DNA from: a bacterium
Lineage (GTDB): Bacteria > Zixibacteria > MSB-5A5 > GN15 > FEB-12
DNA length: 64,000 nucleotides
Assembly: GCA_016708025.1 (NCBI GenBank)
Contig: JADJGQ010000001.1
Span: 1,422,156 to 1,486,155, forward strand
Direction of reading: 5' to 3'
Position 1 is the stretch's first letter; each line of letters starts with the position of its first letter. Positions 1 to 9,775 of the stretch are shown here, piece after piece. The translations under genes were made by a program, and so were the position numbers. The notes under the pieces are model-generated. The model worked only from the letters and a program-made list of their open reading frames with translations, searched no databases and had not been told where the DNA came from.

Positions 1-1272
1 CGGTGGGTCATTGCGACGAAACGCCACGAGTAGTCGCTCTGCCTTGTGCTCTTTAGAGAAGCAGACTGCGACTGACGGAATCTCTTTCTCAGGTAACGCA
101 CCTCCGCCAAGAAAGACTTTGGAGGCTTCAACACTGACACCAGCCGGATTGCCGACATCGCGTACCAACGATTTCCCTCGCTGGTACAATTCCGCGTCCG
201 GCACTGCCAGAAACTGCCATAGCGGGATATCTGTCGCCTGCGTGCCATTGAGGTAAGTCGCCAGCAATCGCTCTACCACCGCAAAGACGACCTTATCCAC
301 CCGCATCGTGCGGAAGAGCGGGTTTTTCTTGACCGATTTGATCAACGACGCCCTCCCGACAATCAGACCGGCCTGCACTCCGCCCAACAGCTTGTCACCG
401 GAAAAACAGGTCAGGTCTGCTCCGGAACGAACAGACTGCTGAACCGTCGGCTCGGCATATCCCATGATCGAATACGTATCGACAAAAACACCACTGCCAA
501 GATCATTCACCACCGGAATGTTCTTCTGTTTGCCAAGTGTCACCAGTTCTCTCAGGGGAACTTCCTCGGAGAACCCGCTCTGCACAAAATTGCTCTTGTG
601 TACTTTGAGGATAAGGGCGGTCTGGTCATCGATATGCGATGCATAGTCCGCGACTGTCGTGATGTTGGTCGTCCCAACCTCGACCAGCTTGGCGCCCGCC
701 CTCTTTAGAATATCCGGAATTCGGAAACCACCGCCGATCTGCACCAACTCCCCTCGCGAAATGAGCACATTCTTGCGGTTGGCAAGGCTATTGAGAATGA
801 GAAAGAGCGCGGCCGCACAATTATTGACGATCGTTCCTGCCTCAGCCTCAGAAAGCTCCGCCAGATATCTTTCGCATCCCTCGCCACGGTCCCCTCGTGC
901 GCCGGTCCGAAGGTCAAACTCGACATTACAGTAACCGGTCAAGGTTTCCTTAAGCTGCGCAAATACTGCATCTGGAAACGGCGCCCGTCCCAGATTGGTA
1001 TGAACCAGAATACCGGTCGCGTTGATCACGCGACGGATCTCCGCCCCTTTCGCCACTGCCAGTGCCTTGTCGATCTCCTTGAACATCGCATCCACGGATA
1101 TCGGTTTCTTCGACTCTATTAATTTTTCTTTGAGTGCGGCGACAGTCTGCTTGATGATCGTCGAGGCTACCGGTCGGGGGAGCCCGGCAATAGCATTCGC
1201 CAGTCGCTCGCTCTGGAGAATCTCTTCGATTGCCGGAAAATCTCTCGGTTGCTGGATCATTGCTTCGGCCAT
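1..1272 (-). CDS. selA: L-seryl-tRNA(Sec) selenium transferase SelA (C-terminus cut by window edge)
   Basis: This PLP enzyme converts seryl-tRNA(Sec) to selenocysteinyl-tRNA(Sec) in the cytoplasm using selenophosphate. The reverse strand reads continuously to the window edge for 424 residues; the family is usually about 460, so roughly 40 C-terminal residues lie outside. Visible landmarks are RRVINATGILVHTNLGRAP (about 80-98), the N-terminal DFPAIEEIL segment, and the PLP-lysine motif FSGDKLLGGVQAG with Lys294. The start at 1272 gives a 16-base overlap with the peptidase gene upstream. An alternative ATG at 1260 forms a classic ATGA overlap with that gene's stop and is equally possible; neither has a strong ribosome site. 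A tRNA-Sec gene at 13.39 kb supports the call. selB and selD are not in the window. Confidence 0.93.
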   Translation of the reverse strand, partial: MAEAMIQQPRDFPAIEEILQSERLANAIAGLPRPVASTIIKQTVAALKEKLIESKKPISVDAMFKEIDKALAVAKGAEIRRVINATGILVHTNLGRAPFPDAVFAQLKETLTGYCNVEFDLRTGARGDRGEGCERYLAELSEAEAGTIVNNCAAALFLILNSLANRKNVLISRGELVQIGGGFRIPDILKRAGAKLVEVGTTNITTVADYASHIDDQTALILKVHKSNFVQSGFSEEVPLRELVTLGKQKNIPVVNDLGSGVFVDTYSIMGYAEPTVQQSVRSGADLTCFSGDKLLGGVQAGLIVGRASLIKSVKKNPLFRTMRVDKVVFAVVERLLATYLNGTQATDIPLWQFLAVPDAELYQRGKSLVRDVGNPAGVSVEASKVFLGGGALPEKEIPSVAVCFSKEHKAERLLVAFRRNDPP

Positions 1273-2177
1273 AGTGAGCTGTTGTAAGCTATTTCAGCGA
1301 GCAGCCTTCCCGTTTGCGCCAGGGACTCCGCGGAGCAGTTCTCGGGAAGATCTTTCTCTGTATGCCAATGGGTATAATCGAAATCGATCAGCACAATGGC
1401 GGGCACCCCGCCGGCATTGATCGGAAGATGATCATCTATTACCGTATGCCTGACCATATCCTGATACCCGGCGAGATTCAGTCGTTTCGCTGTCGACCAG
1501 ACCATATCATTCAAAGGCTGATTAAACCGCTGAGAATACCCCTCCCGAAAGATCTGCAGATCCTTATCACCGATCAGGTCGATTACTATTCCGAACCGAT
1601 ATTTGCCGTGGATCCCCTGACGCGCGAAATGCTGCGAGCCAAGCAGATAGTACGCATGGTCCCCCTCCTCTCCCCAATCCTCTCCGTCCACCAATAACAA
1701 CTCAACATCACATGCCGGAGGATTCGCGGCAAACAGATTGGCCAGCTCCATTAAGACTGCCGCCCCGGAGGCACCATCATTGGCACCGGGCAGTGAATCC
1801 GTGCGTCGTGTTGGATCGGAGTGTCGGTCGGTGCGCGGTCGACTGTCATAGTGGGCAACAAACAGGAGTGGCGGAAGATTCGGGTCAATTCCCTTAGCCC
1901 GCGCCAGTATATTCACCAACGGCTTTTCGGTGCCTGAGTAGGGGTCATAGAAGGTCGTCACTTGGGAATCGACCTTCAACCCCAATTGCCGGAAGTGGCT
2001 GTAGAAGTACTCCTGGGCAAGTTGCCAGGGGATCGATCCGGGAACGCGTGGTCCAAACGCCACCTGTTCTTCCAGGTAACGAAACGCGCGCGCGCTGTCG
2101 AATGGCGGCGGTTCAACGTGCGTGGCACTACATCCGAGCGCCAGCCCGATGGCCAATAGGGTGATTATTCGTTTCAC
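1257..2177 (-). CDS. M28-family lipoprotein, glutaminyl-peptide cyclotransferase-like
   Basis: A 306-residue zinc-dependent M28-fold enzyme. The N-terminus is a lipoprotein signal with lipobox LALGC (Cys16), so it should be anchored in the periplasm or outer membrane. Zinc and active-site landmarks read HYDSR, LPGANDGASGAAVL, LLLVDGEDWGEEG, DLIGD and the terminal FDYTHWHTEKD. The DGEDWGEEG...LLGSQHFA block and the DDHLPINAGGVPAIVLIDFDY block resemble glutaminyl cyclases more than aminopeptidases (family knowledge). Such enzymes convert an exposed N-terminal Gln to pyroglutamate. The gene follows sprA by 47 bases and overlaps selA. In Bacteroidota many exported proteins begin with Gln after signal cleavage, so its position beside the type IX translocon gene is suggestive. 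An aminopeptidase role is not excluded. Confidence 0.85.
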   Translation of the reverse strand: MKRIITLLAIGLALGCSATHVEPPPFDSARAFRYLEEQVAFGPRVPGSIPWQLAQEYFYSHFRQLGLKVDSQVTTFYDPYSGTEKPLVNILARAKGIDPNLPPLLFVAHYDSRPRTDRHSDPTRRTDSLPGANDGASGAAVLMELANLFAANPPACDVELLLVDGEDWGEEGDHAYYLLGSQHFARQGIHGKYRFGIVIDLIGDKDLQIFREGYSQRFNQPLNDMVWSTAKRLNLAGYQDMVRHTVIDDHLPINAGGVPAIVLIDFDYTHWHTEKDLPENCSAESLAQTGRLLAEIAYNSSLWPKQ

Positions 2178-2224
2178 GAAGAGAATGTCTATCCTGGCGG
2201 CGGAAGTGTCAACCCAAAAAGCGG

Positions 2225-5200
2225 TTAGAAGCGGATCTCCGCCCAGATCTGGAGCATCCGCACATGGCTCTTGCGAGTCCCATCCTTGGTGTCCTGCCAG
2301 GTCCCAGTCAGTCCTCCCTTGATCTGGGTGCTGAAATCGTACGAAATGACGGGGGTGATCATCATGTCGGACTTGTCCGCAGAACTCTGCAGATCGTTCT
2401 CCCCGATCGCCGACTTCGACTCGCTTTTGGTATGACGCACGTTCAGCTCAAGGTTCATCGTCGAAGTGATCTTCATCTTGCCGAAGAACGGAAGCTTTAG
2501 ACCGCCGGGAGAGCGGAACGAATAGCGACTGGTAACAGTGATACTCCGCTGAGTGGATTCCGTCTTACTGGTTATGTCCCCGGTCGATTGGTTATAGCGA
2601 GTACCTTTTTTCTTATCCAGTCCGTAGGTGGCGGAGAGTGATAACGAGCGGAATAGTTTGAAATTCACCCCTAACAGCGGGTTGAAATCTTCTGATTCGC
2701 TCTCCGAGAGCAACTTCCCAAGACTAAGGTTCATTTCTTCCGTCGTCTCGCGGCTGTAGCCGAATCGAGGGGCAAAGACATCGATGAACTTGTTCACCGG
2801 CCCTTTGATCAGAGGAAGGGTCTTGAATTTCCCGATTGTCACATCCAGGTCGGGCCAACTGGTGGAGGTCCGCTCCGCACGATCGCCTATTTTGACCAGG
2901 TCTCGGCTGATCGTCCTGCGGAAACGCACTTTGGTGGACAGCCCGCCGAGGAATTTGAATCCGGAATTTGCTTCATAGTTCTTTGTTTCGCGAGATTCAG
3001 GATTGCGGGATTCCCGAATGGTCTCTACATCGGCGTCCAGTTCCACACCAAGACGATATATCCAGCCCGGACGCGTCAACATACCTGGCACCGATGCAGT
3101 GTAGCCGCGGCCATACTTGTACTGAACTGGTTCGATCCAGGAGGTAAGGAAGCGGACTCCCGCAAATGGAAGATCGATCAAACTCCGATCCGACTTCTTC
3201 CCTGTCTTGGCGGGTTTCTGCTTCCCCCCGAGTTTCTTGAGATCTTCAGCTCGATATCCTTTGGCCCGTTCGCTCGCACTCATCTGCGGCTGATTTCCCC
3301 CTCCTTTACTCGCCCCCTTTTTGGTCATGGAAAACATATCCGTATGCCGCCACGTACCCCCGACAGACCAGCTCCGATTCAAATCCCCCTTACGAGTCTT
3401 CGATGTCCGCTCGTAGTTGTCCGAATAGGTCGCCGTGTAACCGAATGCCGTCCCCAGCCAGGCGAATATTTTCGGATCATAATTCCCCGAGAAGTTCTGG
3501 GAGTAATATGTCTGCAGACCGAGGCGGAACTCCTTCATCCCGATCTTGACAATGTCACTATTGGTCAGATCGTTTTTGGTAGTAAATGAGTAGTTGACAC
3601 CCAAATTCTCAAAGAGCTTGTATGCGAGGTCCATGCCACCGTCAAAATCGCGCTGGAGCGAAGTGGTCCGTTTCAGGTTGGCATCATCCGAAATACTGAT
3701 CTGGCGATTAAAAGTCCCTCGCCAGCGCCACTGATATGGGAAGAATGAGATCCGCGTATCCTTCAAATCTCGTAACAGCGGAATTGACTTGGTCCACTTG
3801 AGCGGCTCGATCGCCGGTGGTTTCTGCCACGACATGTCAAATGAACCCGCAAGATTGTAGTTCTCGCCAAAACTGTATGGCCGGGTCACATCGCTACGAT
3901 TTGACCGGCTGTACGAGAAGTTCAGCTGCTGGCGGTTCAGGAAGAGATTGAACAGCGGGTTCCCTCCCTTATAACGGAACTGCTCGGATGCACGGAATCC
4001 ACGCGTTATCGAGGTCACGCGCTCTTCCTCGCGAACATCCGCCGGCAACACGATATCAGAATTCGTCCGCAATAGCGGTAACTGGGTTGCCTTGGAGTAA
4101 TTGAACCCTACCGGCAAGGACGCATTCCATGACCGGGGAAGGAACATATGCATATTCAGGCTGACGCCATACGAATAGCTCTCGTCCTCTGAACCGCCAC
4201 CCAGGTTGTCCGAGGATCCACCGCGAGTGGTGGCGGATATGCCGCGGAAATACGGATTCTTGTTTTCCCACTGAAAATTGTAGCTTCCCACATCCGCAAG
4301 GTTGCCAACAACATCCAGTCGCACCGCTTGCCCAACATCTTTACGGACATTGGTCACGCGCAACTCGTCCAACCAGATCTCACCATTCGCCTTTTCAGTG
4401 CTGTCTTTGTTCAGGATACCCGCCGCCATCCACTGGATCTGGTTGATATTCGGATTCCCTTTGATCCGATAATTGCCGACTGTCGAATCGACTTGGCTTA
4501 AGGTTGCCCCCTTCGGCAACGCCTTCTGGAACCCATCTTTCAGACCAGTCAGTTCAGCGAAATTGATTTTCACATGATTGCCGGCATCCCATCCTGGACG
4601 TATCATTGTTCGATATTCATAGAAATTCTTTTCGTCTGTTCCCAGACGGTAGAAAAAGAGGATCGAGTCGGCTGGAAGTTCGTTCGCTTTGTTGCCGCCA
4701 TGGACATACATCTCCAGTGCGCCATAGCCGGAATAGCGGTCAATCGACGGGAGCTTTTTCACGGCCATACAGGTGTCACCCACCAAAACATTCTCGAATA
4801 CCAGCCCGAGACCTTTTTGTGTCTCCGTCACATTGCTGGTCTGGTCCTGATAGGCTTCCACCCCTGGAGGAGGCACAAATGTCCCCTCATCTTCACTCAG
4901 CGATGCCACCACAAACTTGGCGGTGTCATCTCGTCCTCGTTTCAGTATCGTTGTGTCGCGCCAGTTAGATTGCACAAAATACCAGGCACCAACTTCAACC
5001 GTGTCCCATCTATCGGCAAACTCATCGGACTCGAACCAGACTCGGGCGTGGGTGACGTTGGCCCAGTCGGCCGGAAGGCCCGAACTTGGCGCCACAATAG
5101 TATCCAACATCGATGAATCACGTATTGGAATGCGGAAAGTCATCCAGCCGCTGTCGTTTCGCGAGTTCGGCACGTAGAAGCCGGTATCCGACTGATCACT

Positions 5201-8200
5201 CAGGTCGATCGTGTAGGAGAAATATGCGTTGGTCGTGACAAAGTTTGTGGTAGTCAATTGCTCGGCATCAGGTGTCGCCAAATTGACGATATCATCGATA
5301 TTTCCTTCTGTGCCGTTCAGGAAATCGTAAAACCGAGGGTCAGTGTCCTCGTCAAATTGTGTTGGATTACAGCTCGGTAGAGGGCATTTCCCCGCCCCGT
5401 CACCGCCAGCTGCGGTGTACCAGTTGTCACCCGATGGATCGGGATTGGTCGTTGCATTGTAATTGTCTTCCAGCGGGTCAGCTTTGCCGTCGTAACCAAG
5501 ATCCTCCTCTGCTTCCAACTGCCCATTCTCCAGCAACCCGGCCGACCCATCCTCTTTATTGGGAGCATCATTTCCGTCGATATCTTCGGAGATCACGCCA
5601 AAATCGAAATGCAGTTTGCCGCGATCCCCCTTAACACGTACCTCGAAAAGCTGAACCCGATAGGCGTCGATTCCGGCGAAATAAGTCATCACACCGCCAA
5701 ATGACGGTCCGGGAAGAGTGTCGACGACATTCGTGTCGGCGATCTGGGGAGTACCGCGGGGCCGCCAGATCATACGGAACGTATTGACAGACCCCTGTCC
5801 TTGACGAATATCTCGATCGTAAATCTCCTGCAGGGGCCGGCCGCCTAGCGGATTGTGCCACAGCAATTTCGCGCGCGTGTGATCCAGCGACAATTGCTTC
5901 GGCATCGAAGACATGGTCCAGCCGCCGCGTCCCATCGGAAGATTCAACTGCTCCAATGCTGACTCAAAATCATCGATATAAGCGACATTGTCAACGTTGG
6001 GATTCGGGCGAGACTCTGCAAACTCCCCGGAGATCGTCATAGTCGAGGGGGCCTCTGTCCGGATCAAGGGGAGCGCATTGAGCGCCTTGGTCAGGAAGTG
6101 CGGGTACAACTTGAGCGTGCCGTCGAAATCCATCACCGTCATCGTTGCAGTTTCCTGACCAACTCGTGGCTTGCGATCCTGCGCCTTGTCTGTCTTGTAC
6201 AGAAGCGTGGAGCCGATCCTGAATTCATCGCTGAAACTATACTCCCCGCGAAGACCAAACAGGCTCTTCTTCTGAATCGCCAGGAATGGTGCATACTCGA
6301 AGTCGACTGTCACTTTGGCATTAGGGTCGAGTGCCTCAGGCGACAGTAACGTGATCGTCCCGAAATCATACTGAATACTGTAATCCGGACCGCGGGTCAG
6401 TACCTTACCGTCAGCCACCACTCGTTCGGATCCCTCGATGATATTTGCCCGGTTCAACCGGATAATAGAACCACGACTGCGACTGGAATACTCGATGTAG
6501 TACTTTGAATTCTCAGTCTTCTCCTTGGTGGAGAGGTAATCATATAGGTTTGGTGATCTGTCCTCGAGTGCAGGTGTCACCGCCTCATTGTCATCCTTAA
6601 AGGTCGTATCGGAATTGAAAGGTTCGCGATCGGGGAAAATGATAAGTCCCCACTCGGATTCGAATACATCTCGAAGATCGTCGATCTGGTCGTCCGGTAC
6701 CTTGGCGCCGCTTCGGTTATACTGGTCAAGCCCGAGAAGAGTCAGGTAATTCTCAGACACCGCCCCGGCGGATTGTTGATAATCGATCGCGTCGGCAGTC
6801 CCTTCATTCCCCACTGGCCCCTTGAGAATCCTCATGTTCAAATCGGCGGCCTGGGCTCCCTTGGGAATGGAATACACATTCCTCCAAACCAACGGCCAGG
6901 TGGGATGCCGGGGATTGGTCGCCAAACCAGAAGGACGGAGCATTTTCAGGACCAGGGTGTCATTGCTCTGGTCACCGATCGTATCGGTTCTAAGCAGCGA
7001 GTCCGCATCATTGCGGCGTTCTATCACCATCCAGATACCGACCAGGTAATCGCGACGCGCAGAATTGAAATGGACATAATGTCGGTTGCGAACGGGATCA
7101 TCAAACCAATCAAAAAGGGTCTGATCTATCTGTTCAACCTTCTGCGTAACCTGGAAATCGTCCGGAGTTATTTTCGGGTCGATCCTGACAATTGCGGTCG
7201 GAAGACTCGCGCCATCTTCAGGACGAACAAACGTACGCCCTTCGTATACCAGAAGGTTCGTGACGCGGTCATTCTTGCTGAATTCTTCCGCCAGTCCGAG
7301 ATCATAAATACGCCCTTCGGCATAATCAAAATCTCGAATGCGAGTCGCTGATTCTTCGCCTGACGCGGAGATCGATGACCGCTCTGTCGACCCCTTCTCC
7401 TGCGACACAATACCGATCAGGCGCAATGCACCGATCTGGGCCTCGGCTTTCAGACCAAACAACCCCTGAATTCGCGCGGAGTAGCCGACAAACTTGGTGT
7501 TGGGGAGTTGTAGATTGGTGTTACCCGCCTCGATCGACTTCAAAATGTCGTCGTCATCCCCCTTGTACCGGATCTGTAACCGGTTAGAGAGCGGGATATC
7601 GGTTTGACTGTCCTCCGAAACAAACACGGATATCTTCGAACCGATCGTCCCCTCAATATCAAACCGATATATCTGATCCATGTTGAGAGAAGGGAATTTG
7701 CTCTTCCCCACCAGATCTGCCTGGACGCCATCGGTCCATTGCGAACGCCCGGAGAAACTGATCCGTCGGAATCCTGATACCCGAAGGTTACCGCCGCCTT
7801 CGCCAAACACTGAGCTAAGTCGCTTCGGAAGGGCGATCCCAACTGAGATCCCTTCTCGCCCCCCTCTTTCACGAGCGGCATTCTCGAGAGACTGCTTGCT
7901 GAGATTGCTGAATCCCAGGCGGACTTTACGGCGAAGCCGATACTGCATAAACTCGCCGGCGTCTACCGCTACCGGGACTAGCGTCATTCCCGGATAATAT
8001 TCCGTGCTGAAGCTGATCGTGCTGCTGTCGTACGATGATCCGGTCACTTTCGGAGTACGTAACAGCAGAGTCGAAAATGGTTCTATGGAGAGTGGTGGAT
8101 TGGCCGCGGAAAAGACCTGCGGGCGGCCATCATACCCTGAGACTACCTGCGGAGGATTATCGAATTTGCCCTGGAATCCTATCCCTTGCCCCTCCGCCAT

Positions 8201-8275
8201 CGGCGATAATGCCATAACGACAGCCAATAGCAGACCGGCAAAAGACAGATGTCGTCTGAATCGAATCAAAAACAC
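2225..8275 (-). CDS. sprA: SprA, type IX secretion outer-membrane translocon
   Basis: A 2016-residue outer-membrane protein matching SprA, the very large beta-barrel conduit of the type IX secretion system. It starts with a signal peptide ending near AEG followed by Gln. The N-terminal third contains the SprA-type segment NLRVSGFRRISFSGRSQWTDG and an acidic KGDDDDILKSIEAGNT stretch. Around residues 615-660 lies a module of the form DGKVLTRGPDYSIQYDFG. The rest is a long series of amphipathic, aromatic-rich strands, and the protein ends in Phe (AEIRF). The start is GTG at 8275; no strong Shine-Dalgarno is seen. Length is close to Bacteroidota SprA (about 2400) but shorter. It sits between murB and the glutaminyl-cyclase-like gene and is 28 kb from the porU/porV cluster. 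Confidence 0.9.
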   Translation of the reverse strand: MFLIRFRRHLSFAGLLLAVVMALSPMAEGQGIGFQGKFDNPPQVVSGYDGRPQVFSAANPPLSIEPFSTLLLRTPKVTGSSYDSSTISFSTEYYPGMTLVPVAVDAGEFMQYRLRRKVRLGFSNLSKQSLENAARERGGREGISVGIALPKRLSSVFGEGGGNLRVSGFRRISFSGRSQWTDGVQADLVGKSKFPSLNMDQIYRFDIEGTIGSKISVFVSEDSQTDIPLSNRLQIRYKGDDDDILKSIEAGNTNLQLPNTKFVGYSARIQGLFGLKAEAQIGALRLIGIVSQEKGSTERSSISASGEESATRIRDFDYAEGRIYDLGLAEEFSKNDRVTNLLVYEGRTFVRPEDGASLPTAIVRIDPKITPDDFQVTQKVEQIDQTLFDWFDDPVRNRHYVHFNSARRDYLVGIWMVIERRNDADSLLRTDTIGDQSNDTLVLKMLRPSGLATNPRHPTWPLVWRNVYSIPKGAQAADLNMRILKGPVGNEGTADAIDYQQSAGAVSENYLTLLGLDQYNRSGAKVPDDQIDDLRDVFESEWGLIIFPDREPFNSDTTFKDDNEAVTPALEDRSPNLYDYLSTKEKTENSKYYIEYSSRSRGSIIRLNRANIIEGSERVVADGKVLTRGPDYSIQYDFGTITLLSPEALDPNAKVTVDFEYAPFLAIQKKSLFGLRGEYSFSDEFRIGSTLLYKTDKAQDRKPRVGQETATMTVMDFDGTLKLYPHFLTKALNALPLIRTEAPSTMTISGEFAESRPNPNVDNVAYIDDFESALEQLNLPMGRGGWTMSSMPKQLSLDHTRAKLLWHNPLGGRPLQEIYDRDIRQGQGSVNTFRMIWRPRGTPQIADTNVVDTLPGPSFGGVMTYFAGIDAYRVQLFEVRVKGDRGKLHFDFGVISEDIDGNDAPNKEDGSAGLLENGQLEAEEDLGYDGKADPLEDNYNATTNPDPSGDNWYTAAGGDGAGKCPLPSCNPTQFDEDTDPRFYDFLNGTEGNIDDIVNLATPDAEQLTTTNFVTTNAYFSYTIDLSDQSDTGFYVPNSRNDSGWMTFRIPIRDSSMLDTIVAPSSGLPADWANVTHARVWFESDEFADRWDTVEVGAWYFVQSNWRDTTILKRGRDDTAKFVVASLSEDEGTFVPPPGVEAYQDQTSNVTETQKGLGLVFENVLVGDTCMAVKKLPSIDRYSGYGALEMYVHGGNKANELPADSILFFYRLGTDEKNFYEYRTMIRPGWDAGNHVKINFAELTGLKDGFQKALPKGATLSQVDSTVGNYRIKGNPNINQIQWMAAGILNKDSTEKANGEIWLDELRVTNVRKDVGQAVRLDVVGNLADVGSYNFQWENKNPYFRGISATTRGGSSDNLGGGSEDESYSYGVSLNMHMFLPRSWNASLPVGFNYSKATQLPLLRTNSDIVLPADVREEERVTSITRGFRASEQFRYKGGNPLFNLFLNRQQLNFSYSRSNRSDVTRPYSFGENYNLAGSFDMSWQKPPAIEPLKWTKSIPLLRDLKDTRISFFPYQWRWRGTFNRQISISDDANLKRTTSLQRDFDGGMDLAYKLFENLGVNYSFTTKNDLTNSDIVKIGMKEFRLGLQTYYSQNFSGNYDPKIFAWLGTAFGYTATYSDNYERTSKTRKGDLNRSWSVGGTWRHTDMFSMTKKGASKGGGNQPQMSASERAKGYRAEDLKKLGGKQKPAKTGKKSDRSLIDLPFAGVRFLTSWIEPVQYKYGRGYTASVPGMLTRPGWIYRLGVELDADVETIRESRNPESRETKNYEANSGFKFLGGLSTKVRFRRTISRDLVKIGDRAERTSTSWPDLDVTIGKFKTLPLIKGPVNKFIDVFAPRFGYSRETTEEMNLSLGKLLSESESEDFNPLLGVNFKLFRSLSLSATYGLDKKKGTRYNQSTGDITSKTESTQRSITVTSRYSFRSPGGLKLPFFGKMKITSTMNLELNVRHTKSESKSAIGENDLQSSADKSDMMITPVISYDFSTQIKGGLTGTWQDTKDGTRKSHVRMLQIWAEIRF

Positions 8276-8345
8276 TTAGTTTAGCGCTACCTGCAAAAAT
8301 TCAGTTCGTTAAAAACGGGTCGATATGAATCCTCCTATGCCTGGG

Positions 8346-9293
8346 CTAAAACTTGCCAAGTTGCTGGACTTCTTCCTGCAACTCAATGCCAAAGCGCTCT
8401 TTAACACGGGCTTTCAATATATCGGCTAATTCGCGAATATCTCGCGAGGTCGCCGTCCCCGAATTGACGATTATATTGGCGTGCCGCTCAAATACTTTTG
8501 CCCCCCCCACCGCCATCTGCTTTGCCCCCACTTCCTCCAGAAGTCGCCCAGCAGGCAATTTACCATATTTCTCCCGAGAATCGGGGATATTTTTGAAGAA
8601 ACATCCCGCCGACATCCCGTCATTGGGGTGCTTCCCGTCACGCTGCGAAAGGATATCAGCCACCGTAGCGGCGATGGAATCCCGGTTTCCCGATGCCAGC
8701 CTGAGCCGAAGGTCTACCACCACCTCGTGCGTCACCTTCAGGTACGAATCTCGATAGCCAAATCTGCAATATTCCGGACCGACAGTCTTAAGCGAACCGC
8801 CATGATCAACTAAGGTGACGTTTTCTATCTTGTTTCCGATCTCCCCGCCAAATGCGCCTGCATTCCCGTAAACCGCTCCTCCTACCGAGCCCCAGATTCC
8901 GGCAGCGAACTCCATTCCCGTCAATGAGCTTTCGGTCGCGAAATTGACCAGCGCCATCAGCTCTTCACCCGCCCCGCATTCGATAAGAGTCGGCTCAAGT
9001 AGCCGGAGACCTACCACATCAACCTTGATCACCAGTCCATCGTAGCCGGCATCAGAAACCAACAAATTGGTCCCACCGCCCAGAACAAAATAAGGGATCT
9101 GGAGCCGCTTGGCCGCTTCGATCGCCCTGGTCACTTCAGTGCCTGAACGGGCCGACACAAAGTACTTTGCCCTGCCGCCGGTCCTGTAGCTAGTCAATGG
9201 CGCCAGTTCGCGGGCGAACTCAAGATTGGGTCCAAACGCACCCAAAAGGGTCGCGATCGGGAGGGAGGGTGTCGTAGCAGTTTGGTCAGTCAT
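8346..9293 (-). CDS. murB: UDP-N-acetylenolpyruvoylglucosamine reductase MurB
   Basis: FAD-dependent MurB reduces UDP-GlcNAc-enolpyruvate to UDP-MurNAc with NADPH in cytoplasmic peptidoglycan precursor synthesis. The protein is 315 residues from the chosen start. Landmarks are SYRTGGRAKYFV (35-46), the FAD loop LGGGTNLLVSDAGYDG (71-86), WGSVGGAVYGNAGAFGG (134-150), FGYRDSYLK (178-186), and GCFFKNIP, where the proton-donor position is Cys231 rather than Ser. A terminal catalytic Glu lies in LQEEVQQ (about 308). The reading frame extends upstream to 9431, but family alignment and a GAGAAG sequence just before tandem ATGs at 9296/9293 place the start here. SprA follows 70 bases downstream. Confidence 0.95.
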   Translation of the reverse strand: MTDQTATTPSLPIATLLGAFGPNLEFARELAPLTSYRTGGRAKYFVSARSGTEVTRAIEAAKRLQIPYFVLGGGTNLLVSDAGYDGLVIKVDVVGLRLLEPTLIECGAGEELMALVNFATESSLTGMEFAAGIWGSVGGAVYGNAGAFGGEIGNKIENVTLVDHGGSLKTVGPEYCRFGYRDSYLKVTHEVVVDLRLRLASGNRDSIAATVADILSQRDGKHPNDGMSAGCFFKNIPDSREKYGKLPAGRLLEEVGAKQMAVGGAKVFERHANIIVNSGTATSRDIRELADILKARVKERFGIELQEEVQQLGKF

Positions 9294-9436
9294 CATTCTT
9301 CTCAAAAATATAGCGGGGTTGCCGCCCAAAATCAAGGTTAGATGGCGATTTACTGGGTTTCTGTGCCGCCCGTTTGGTCCACAGTTTATACCCGCTCCCC
9401 GGCCAGGAAAACTAAAATTTGCTGGAAACATCGGCT

Positions 9437-9775
9437 TTATGAATTATCGGCTGATTCGGGCGATGAATTTGGGGTAGATTTCGACGACTCCGGCGCCCCC
9501 TTTTCCTTCGCCAGCTCATCCACAAAGTTCATCCGCAACTCATACAGCAGATGATCGACCATCCGCTTTTCATCCTGGTTGAGATTCCCCCTGGTCTTAC
9601 GCTCGATCATCTCGAGCATATCAACGGTGTTTTTGGCCATCGCCAGATCGCGCTCCACCTTCCCGGTTATCGGATTGGCCAGCTTTCCCATCTGTTGCAT
9701 GGCCGCCGCCTGCAGTGAAAGCACCAACTGGTAAAACTGGATATCGATCTCTTGCTCGGAACTCATAGCGCTCAT
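9437..9775 (-). CDS. DUF1844 domain-containing protein
   Basis: A 112-residue cytoplasmic protein with the DUF1844 pattern: a helical core FYQLVLSLQAAAMQQMG, then NPITGKVERDLAMAKNTVD, and ERKTRGNLNQDEKRMVDHLL followed by LYELRMNFV. The function of this family is not established. It is commonly found beside housekeeping genes in delta-proteobacteria, Acidobacteria and FCB genomes. The start ATG overlaps the recG stop as ATGA (9772-9775), so it is probably translationally coupled to recG. The C-terminal tail is Ser/Pro-rich and likely disordered. An internal ATG four codons in is a possible alternative start. Confidence 0.88.
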   Translation of the reverse strand: MSAMSSEQEIDIQFYQLVLSLQAAAMQQMGKLANPITGKVERDLAMAKNTVDMLEMIERKTRGNLNQDEKRMVDHLLYELRMNFVDELAKEKGAPESSKSTPNSSPESADNS

